Shown here piece after piece: positions 58,377 through 64,000 of a DNA stretch of 64,000 nt; within the stretch, counting starts at the first letter, position 1, and each line of letters opens with the position of its first letter. The position numbers were made by a program, and so were the translations under genes. Origin of the DNA: Pseudomonas sp. KU26590 (GTDB lineage Bacteria; Pseudomonadota; Gammaproteobacteria; Pseudomonadales; Pseudomonadaceae); contig NZ_CP110644.1 in NCBI RefSeq assembly GCF_026153515.1, positions 5,459,501-5,523,500 of the forward strand, in the 5' to 3' direction. The notes below the pieces were generated by a model that saw nothing but the letters and a program-made list of their open reading frames with translations, made no database searches and had not been told where the DNA came from.

Positions 58377-58706
58377 TTATTGGTAAGTCAGCGTGACAAT
58401 GCCTGCGTGAGCATCCGCATCGGCTGTCGTTAGCTCGGCGTAACTGGCCTGCACGGGCACAGCGTGCTGGCCGCAAGCGTCGTCACCGCGACTCAGCGCC
58501 ACGCTGACATGATTGCCCGCTTGCAGGGTTTTAAAAGGGAGGGTTGTCGACGGACCACTAAAGGCCTGCGCGTCGCATGCCGCATTGACGACGCTGCCGT
58601 GAAACATAAGCGCGCCCTGGGCAGCCCAGGCAGCGGGAACCGTCATGGCACCTGCGCCGATGACCGCGATCGAGAAAAACAGCGAAACAGCCTTTTGGCT
58701 TTTCAT
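58377..58706 (-). CDS. Small secreted fimbrial-like protein
   Basis: The 109-residue product starts at 58706 behind CGGAGTAGTGCG; the upstream ORF extension lacks one. It has a signal peptide (ending PAAWA), the pilin-like strand AQGALMFHGSVVNAACDA, a cysteine pair (C and DDACGQH) and a C-terminal strand GIVTLTYQ with penultimate Tyr. It is shorter than a complete pilin. It has its own terminator and looks like a separately transcribed accessory or minor pilin. Confidence 0.72.
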   Translation of the reverse strand: MKSQKAVSLFFSIAVIGAGAMTVPAAWAAQGALMFHGSVVNAACDAQAFSGPSTTLPFKTLQAGNHVSVALSRGDDACGQHAVPVQASYAELTTADADAHAGIVTLTYQ

Positions 58707-58937
58707 CGCACTACTCCGGAGTAGGAACCGGCTGACCAATGTCTGTCCAGGTCCAGTGAACCAGCATTCAGAACTCACGAAGTTTATGTAGGAATCTTCC
58801 CCGTCACAGTAGAACTCGTTCATCAAAACTCGTGCCTTCTACTTGGGTATCGCCCTGCGGCGTTCTTTCTTTACCCACGTTCATCGTCTGCCGTTATTCA
58901 CCTGACAATATTGACAGGTAGCAGTCATTTTGCTGAC

Positions 58938-58948
58938 CGGGTCAAAGG
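58938..58948. promoter_or_regulatory. TGACC-g-GGTCA palindrome upstream of the efflux operon
   Basis: A perfect palindrome TGACCGGGTCA lies about 60 bp before the RND adaptor start, next to a TTATAA stretch. A second near-repeat, TGACAATATTGACA, lies about 30 bp further upstream. It could be a regulator site, but no regulator is known from the sequence. Confidence 0.4.
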
Positions 58949-59006
58949 GTTATAAAGAACGCTCTCGGTTACCCGCCCCTCATTCACTGGTTGGCCCTGT
59001 CCCTGT

Positions 59007-60167
59007 ATGCAGAAGAAGAACAAAGTGGTGATGCTCGCGACCCTGTTGGTCGTGCTCTTGGTGACAGGCGTCTGGGCAGTGACCCGCCCCGCGGCGAAAA
59101 AGGTCAGCGCCCCGGTTGCCGTGCCGGTGCGCGTGATCAACGTGATGCAAGAAGACGTGCCGCGTTACGTCACCGGAATCGGCTCGGTGCTGTCGCTGCA
59201 AAGCGTGGTAATCCGCCCGCAGGTGGACGGCATCCTGACCAAAGTGCTGGTGAAGGAAGGGCAACAGGTCAAAGCGGGTGATCTGCTGGCAACCCTCGAT
59301 GATCGCTCGATCCGCGCCGCACTCGAGCAGGCTAAAGCGCTGTTGGGCCAGAGTCAGGCGCAGTTGAACGTGGCCAATGTCGACCTCAAGCGCTACAAGT
59401 TGCTGACCGTCGACAACAGCATTTCAAAGCAGCAGTACGATCAGCAGCAAGCACTGGTCGATCAACTCAAAGCGACGGCGCTGGGTAATCAGGCGTCGAT
59501 CAATGCCTCGCAGGTGCAGCTGTCCTACACGCAAATACGCTCCCCCGTGACAGGTCGTGTGGGCATTCGCAATGTCGATGAAGGTAACTTCCTGCGGGTC
59601 AGCGATGCGATCGGGCTGTTTTCGGTGACGCAGATTGACCCGGTGTCGGTGGAGTTTTCCCTGCCGCAGCAGATGCTGCCCACGCTCCATGATCTGATTG
59701 CCTCCAGCACGCCCGCGCCGGTGAACGCTTACCTCGGCGAAGGCGCGACCGGCACGCTGCTGGGTCAGGGCAAGTTGCTGTTGATCGACAATCAGGTGGC
59801 GGCCAGCACCGGCACCATTCGCGCCAAGGCGATATTCGACAATGCGGCGGAGAAGCTGTGGCCCGGGCAACTGGTGACCGTGCGGATTCAGACGGCCATT
59901 GATCGCAATGCCTTGAAGGTCCCGCCGCAAGTGGTGCAGCGCGGCATCGACCAGCATTACGTGTATCGGGTCAAGGGCGACACGGCCGAGGTGGTGCCGG
60001 TCAACGTGCTGTATCAGGACAGCGACCTGATGCTCATCAGCGGGGTGGAGGCCAATGACGTGCTGGTCAGCGACGGTCAGTCGCGCCTGAAAAACGGTGC
60101 GCACATCGAGGTGGTCAAGGGTGATCCTGTGGACACCCTGGCCGACTCTACCGGGGCGGCGAAATGA
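59007..60167 (+). CDS. RND efflux periplasmic adaptor (MdtA/MuxA-like)
   Basis: The 386-residue membrane-fusion protein has an N-terminal membrane anchor (MLATLLVVLLVTGVWAV), a lipoyl domain with GIGSVLSLQSVVIRPQVDGI, a coiled coil (about 100-150), and the beta-barrel region VDEGNFLRVSDAIGLF. It overlaps the pump gene by 4 bp (ATGA), so they are translationally coupled. No outer membrane channel gene is in the window. Substrate is unknown. Confidence 0.92.
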   Translation: MQKKNKVVMLATLLVVLLVTGVWAVTRPAAKKVSAPVAVPVRVINVMQEDVPRYVTGIGSVLSLQSVVIRPQVDGILTKVLVKEGQQVKAGDLLATLDDRSIRAALEQAKALLGQSQAQLNVANVDLKRYKLLTVDNSISKQQYDQQQALVDQLKATALGNQASINASQVQLSYTQIRSPVTGRVGIRNVDEGNFLRVSDAIGLFSVTQIDPVSVEFSLPQQMLPTLHDLIASSTPAPVNAYLGEGATGTLLGQGKLLLIDNQVAASTGTIRAKAIFDNAAEKLWPGQLVTVRIQTAIDRNALKVPPQVVQRGIDQHYVYRVKGDTAEVVPVNVLYQDSDLMLISGVEANDVLVSDGQSRLKNGAHIEVVKGDPVDTLADSTGAAK

Positions 60168-63100
60168 ACAGCCGCGGGTCCATTTCCGCCTGGTGCGTCA
60201 ACCACCCGGTCGCCACGGTTTTGCTGACCTTCGCGCTGGTGTTGCTCGGCTGCATCGCCTTCCCTCGCCTGCCGGTCGCGCCGCTGCCAGAAGCCGAGTT
60301 TCCGACGATTCAGGTCGCAGCCCAACTGCCCGGCGCCAGCCCGGAAACCATGGCTTCTTCGGTGGCGACGCCCCTTGAAGTGCAGTTCAGCGCCATCCCC
60401 GGCATGACCCAGATGACGTCGAGCAGCGCGCTGGGCTCCACCAACCTGACGCTGCAATTCACCCTCAACAAAAGCATCGACACCGCCGCGCAGGAAGTGC
60501 AGGCAGCCATCAATACGGCGGCCGGACGCTTGCCTGCGGACCTGCCGACACTGCCGACCTGGCGCAAGGTCAACCCGGCGGACAGCCCGGTGCTGATCCT
60601 CAGTGTCAGCTCGAACCTGATGCCCGGCACCGAACTCAGCGACGTCACCGAATCCCTGCTGGCGCGTCAGTTGAGTCAGATCGACGGTGTCGGACAAGTC
60701 AACATCACCGGCCAGCAACGTCCGGCGATCCGTGTGCAGGCGGCACCTGAAAAACTCGCGTCGATCGGGCTGACCCTCGCCGATCTGCGGGTATCCCTGC
60801 AGCAGACCAGCCTGAACCTGGCCAAGGGCGCGCTGTACGGCAAAGACAGCATTTCCACCCTCGCCTCCAACGACCAACTGTTTCAGGCGAAGGACTACGA
60901 GCAACTGATCGTTTCCTACAAAGATGGCGCGCCGGTTCATCTGCGTGACGTGGCGAGGGTCATTAACGGTTCGGAAAACGCCTACGTGCGGGCCTGGTCC
61001 GGGGATCAGCAGGGCGTGAACATCGTGGTGTTCCGCCAGCCCGGCGCAAACATCGTCGAGACGGTGGATCGCGTGCTCGGCCAATTGCCCAAATTGCAGG
61101 AAATGCTTCCGGCGTCGGTGGACGTTTCGGTGCTCAGCGACCGCACCAAAACCATTCGCGCGTCGTTGCATGAAGTTGAAATGACGCTGCTGATCGCCAT
61201 CGCGCTGGTGATCGCGGTCATGGCGCTGTTCCTGCGCCAGCTCTCTGCGACGCTGATCGTAACCGCCGTGCTGGGCGTGTCCCTCGTCGCCAGCTTCGCG
61301 CTGATGTACGTGCTCGGCTTCAGCCTGAACAACCTGACCCTGGTGGCCATCGTGGTGGCGGTGGGGTTTGTCGTCGACGATGCGATTGTCGTGGTGGAGA
61401 ACATCCATCGGCACCTGGAAGCCGGCGAAAGCATGCGCGACGCGGCAATCAAAGGGTCCAGCGAAATCGGCTTTACCGTGGTGTCGATCAGTTTCTCGCT
61501 GATTGCCGCGTTCATTCCGCTGTTGTTCATGGGCGGGGTGGTGGGCAGGCTGTTCAAGGAGTTCGCGCTGACCGCGACGTCGACCATTCTGATTTCGGTG
61601 GTGGTGTCGCTGACGCTGGCGCCGACCCTTGCGGCGCTGTTCATGCGCGCGCCCAAACATGATCCCCACGCCAAACCCGGCTTCGGTGAACGACTGCTCG
61701 CGCGGTACGCTCGCGGCGTGCGCTTCGCCCTCGCCCACCAGCGATTGATGCTGGGAATTTTCAGCCTGACCCTGGTGCTGGCGGTGGCCGGCTATGTGCT
61801 GATCCCCAAAGGTTTCTTCCCGGTTCAGGACACCGGCATGGTGCTGGGCACGAGTGAGGCGGCGGCGGATATTTCATTCCCGGACATGATCGAGAAACAC
61901 AAACAGCTGGCGAAAATCATCGCAGCGGATCCGGCGGTCAAGGCGTTCTCGCATTCGGTGGGCGTCAGCGGCAGCAACCAGACGATCGCCAACGGCCGGG
62001 TATGGATCGCCCTCAAGGACCGGGAAGACCGGGATGTCACGGCCAGTCAGTTCATCGATCGGATCCGACCGAAACTGGCGCAAATCCCTGGCATCGTCCT
62101 GTATCTGCGGGCCGGTCAGGACATCAACCTGAGTTCCGGTCCGAGCCGCGCGCAGTATCAATACGTGCTCAAGAGCAACGACGGCGCACTGTTGAATGTC
62201 TGGACGCAGAAGCTGACCGATAAGCTGAAAACTCTGCCGGCTTTCCGCGACCTCTCCAATGACTTGCAGCTGGGCGGCAGCGTGACCCATCTGGACATCG
62301 ACCGCAGCGCCGCCGCGCGCTTCGGCCTGACCACGGCGGACGTCGATCAGGCGCTGTACGACGCTTTTGGTCAGCGCCAGATCAACGAATACCAGACCGA
62401 CATCAACCAGTACAAAGTCATCCTGGAGCTTGAACCGCAACAGCGCGGCAAGGCCGAAAGCCTGAACTACTTCTACCTGCGCTCGCCGCTGACCAATGAG
62501 ATGGTGCCGTTGTCGGCGCTCGCCAAAGTCGGTGCGCCGAAGATGGGCCCGTTGTCGATCAGCCATGACGGCATGTTCCCGGCCGCCAACCTGTCGTTCA
62601 ACCTATCGGCCGGCGTGGCGCTGGGGGATGCGGTGGTGCTGCTCGATCAGGCGAAGAACGAGATCGGCATGCCGGCCTCGATCATCGGCAACTTTCAGGG
62701 CGCGGCCCAGGCGTTCCAGAGTTCGCTGGCTAACCAGCCGTGGCTGATTCTTGCGGCGCTGGTGGCGGTGTACATCATTCTTGGCGTGCTTTATGAAAGC
62801 TTCGTCCATCCGTTGACGATCATTTCCACCCTGCCCTCCGCCGGTATCGGTGCGCTGTTGCTGCTGTGGCTGATGGGTCAGGACTTTTCGATCATGGGGC
62901 TGATCGGGATCGTGTTGCTGATCGGCATCGTCAAGAAGAACGGCATTCTGCTGGTGGACTTCGCACTGGACGCCCAGCGCAACCGCGGAATGTCCCCGCG
63001 CGACGCCATTTATGAAGCGTGTCTGACGCGTTTCCGGCCCATCATCATGACCACGCTGGCCGCATTGCTCGGCGCGCTGCCGTTGATGCTCGGTTATGGT

Positions 63101-63307
63101 GTCGGCGCTGAACTGCGTCAGCCATTGGGCATTGCCGTTGTCGGAGGATTGCTGGTGAGCCAGGCGCTGACGCTGTTTACAACGCCCGTGATCTACCTGC
63201 AGCTTGAGCGACTGTTCCATCGCCAGCGTCAGACGGCTGACTCGGCAGCGCCAGCCTCGACAACTTCAGCCAGGCCGGCCGCAGCCGACCTGGTCGCTGA
63301 AAAATAA
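60164..63307 (+). CDS. RND efflux pump (MdtC/MuxC-like)
   Basis: The 1047-residue pump has twelve membrane helices. The N-terminus is MNSRGSISAWCVNHPVATVL, with PVAPLPEAEFPTIQVAAQLPG typical of the MdtB/MdtC branch. The proton-relay pair is in GFVVDDAIVVVENIHRH, and the matching second-half Lys/Arg region is GLIGIVLLIGIVKKNGILLVD. Only one pump gene is present here, whereas MdtBC systems use two. Confidence 0.94.
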   Translation: MNSRGSISAWCVNHPVATVLLTFALVLLGCIAFPRLPVAPLPEAEFPTIQVAAQLPGASPETMASSVATPLEVQFSAIPGMTQMTSSSALGSTNLTLQFTLNKSIDTAAQEVQAAINTAAGRLPADLPTLPTWRKVNPADSPVLILSVSSNLMPGTELSDVTESLLARQLSQIDGVGQVNITGQQRPAIRVQAAPEKLASIGLTLADLRVSLQQTSLNLAKGALYGKDSISTLASNDQLFQAKDYEQLIVSYKDGAPVHLRDVARVINGSENAYVRAWSGDQQGVNIVVFRQPGANIVETVDRVLGQLPKLQEMLPASVDVSVLSDRTKTIRASLHEVEMTLLIAIALVIAVMALFLRQLSATLIVTAVLGVSLVASFALMYVLGFSLNNLTLVAIVVAVGFVVDDAIVVVENIHRHLEAGESMRDAAIKGSSEIGFTVVSISFSLIAAFIPLLFMGGVVGRLFKEFALTATSTILISVVVSLTLAPTLAALFMRAPKHDPHAKPGFGERLLARYARGVRFALAHQRLMLGIFSLTLVLAVAGYVLIPKGFFPVQDTGMVLGTSEAAADISFPDMIEKHKQLAKIIAADPAVKAFSHSVGVSGSNQTIANGRVWIALKDREDRDVTASQFIDRIRPKLAQIPGIVLYLRAGQDINLSSGPSRAQYQYVLKSNDGALLNVWTQKLTDKLKTLPAFRDLSNDLQLGGSVTHLDIDRSAAARFGLTTADVDQALYDAFGQRQINEYQTDINQYKVILELEPQQRGKAESLNYFYLRSPLTNEMVPLSALAKVGAPKMGPLSISHDGMFPAANLSFNLSAGVALGDAVVLLDQAKNEIGMPASIIGNFQGAAQAFQSSLANQPWLILAALVAVYIILGVLYESFVHPLTIISTLPSAGIGALLLLWLMGQDFSIMGLIGIVLLIGIVKKNGILLVDFALDAQRNRGMSPRDAIYEACLTRFRPIIMTTLAALLGALPLMLGYGVGAELRQPLGIAVVGGLLVSQALTLFTTPVIYLQLERLFHRQRQTADSAAPASTTSARPAAADLVAEK

Positions 63308-63361
63308 GCGGTTGAAACCAGGCACCTAATTAGCAAGCAGTGAAAAAGTGAGCGTGGACCG

Positions 63362-64000
63362 ATGCGTGTCCTGATTATCGAAGACGAAGAGAAAACCGCC
63401 GATTACCTGCACCGGGGCCTGACCGAGCAGGGTTACACCACCGACGTCGCGCGCGAGGGCATCGAAGGCCTGCACATGGCGCTGGAAAGCGAATACGCGG
63501 TGATCATTCTCGACGTCATGCTGCCGGGCCTGGACGGCTATGGCGTGCTGCGCGCCCTGCGCGCGCGCAAACAGACGCCGGTGATCATGCTGACCGCGCG
63601 CGAGAACGTTGACGATCGGATTCGCGGCCTGCGCGAAGGAGCTGACGATTATCTGGGCAAGCCCTTTTCGTTTCTGGAACTGGTGGCGCGGCTGCAAGCC
63701 CTGACCCGGCGCAGTGGCGGCCACGAGCCGGTGCAGATCAGCGTCGCCGATTTGTGGATCGACCTGATCAGCCGCAAGGCCACCCGGGCCGGCGTGCGTC
63801 TGGACCTCACCGCCAAGGAGTTTTCGCTGCTCAGCGTACTGGCCCGGCGCCAGGGAGAAATCCTGTCGAAGACGTCGATTGCCGAGATGGTCTGGGACGT
63901 GAATTTCGACAGCGATGCCAACGTCGTCGAAGTCGCGATCAAACGTCTGCGCGCCAAGCTCGACGGGCCGTTCGAGCAAAAACTGCTGCACACCATTCGC
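63362..64000 (+). CDS. OmpR-family response regulator, heavy-metal type, partial
   Basis: The gene runs off the right end of the window. The protein begins MRVLIIEDEEKTADYLHRGL, with phosphoacceptor D51 (VIILDVMLPGLDGYG), the conserved Lys in DDYLGKPFSF, and the winged-helix C-terminal domain starting about residue 127 (VRLDLTAKEFSLLSVLARR, VDVAIKRLRAKL-like). The CopR/CzcR/IrlR subgroup usually regulates metal efflux genes, with a sensor kinase immediately downstream. It follows the RND pump by 55 bp, so regulation of that pump is possible. Confidence 0.92.
   Translation, partial: MRVLIIEDEEKTADYLHRGLTEQGYTTDVAREGIEGLHMALESEYAVIILDVMLPGLDGYGVLRALRARKQTPVIMLTARENVDDRIRGLREGADDYLGKPFSFLELVARLQALTRRSGGHEPVQISVADLWIDLISRKATRAGVRLDLTAKEFSLLSVLARRQGEILSKTSIAEMVWDVNFDSDANVVEVAIKRLRAKLDGPFEQKLLHTIR

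Noticed and set aside
60077..61738. 553-codon open frame on the minus strand
   Set aside because: It is antisense to the RND pump gene and has the His/Arg/Gln-rich composition of a reverse-frame artefact.

Overview
The window is a chromosomal segment of a Pseudomonas, most like the fluorescens/syringae lineage. Protein sequence and gene order support this: guaA-guaB, the nearly uninterrupted isc-ndk-rlmN-pilW-rodZ-ispG-hisS-bamB-der run, queA-tgt-yajC-secDF, the cyo operon, GC-rich codon use, and Pseudomonas-type REP palindromes in several intergenic gaps. Most of it is conserved housekeeping DNA. The left edge cuts guaA and the right edge cuts a response regulator gene.

Layout. 1-3100 (minus): guaA (partial), guaB and a two-CPEC zinc-ribbon protein. 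3.1-3.8 kb is a REP-rich gap. 3.8-8.2 kb (plus): xseA, an M23 peptidase, then leuA with a candidate leader peptide. 8.2-11.3 kb (minus): two tandem FlxA-like genes, an omega-amidase and its partner aminotransferase. 11.3-28.1 kb (minus): der, bamB, yfgM, hisS, ispG, rodZ, pilW, rlmN, ndk, then the iron-sulfur cluster operon iscRSUA-hscBA-fdx-iscX with an IscR-box promoter, then cysE and trmJ. suhB (plus) follows. 29.2-35.3 kb (minus): a glycine-zipper protein, secF, secD, yajC, tgt and queA. A tRNA-Leu(CAA) gene with its own promoter sits at 35.45 kb.

35.55-38.53 kb is a small accessory block between two near-identical 55-bp direct repeats, each carrying a terminator. It holds REP-like doublets, a broken Abi-family gene, a zinc-motif/OB-like protein coupled to a chorismate-mutase-like gene, and an orphan Tai4-type T6SS immunity gene. 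Beyond it lie a DedA membrane protein, a PheC-like periplasmic protein and a second zinc-motif protein with the same apparent layout as the first.

41.3-48.9 kb: the cytochrome bo3 oxidase operon cyoABCDE, dsbB, and the NO-detoxifying flavohaemoglobin gene hmp. Upstream of hmp are three NorR-type sites and a sigma-54-like promoter. 48.9-52.1 kb: cheV, an acetyltransferase, a small periplasmic protein, a GlxA-type regulator and a small basic protein. 52.2-58.7 kb (minus): a chaperone-usher fimbrial operon with two chaperones, plus a small secreted fimbrial-like gene. 59.0-64.0 kb (plus): an RND efflux adaptor and pump followed by an OmpR-type response regulator cut by the window end.

The most distinctive material is the accessory block with the paired zinc/OB proteins, the NorR-type control region of hmp lacking an adjacent regulator gene, the leuA leader, and an unexplained long-stem inverted repeat downstream of hmp. 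No CRISPR array, intact insertion sequence or rRNA was seen.
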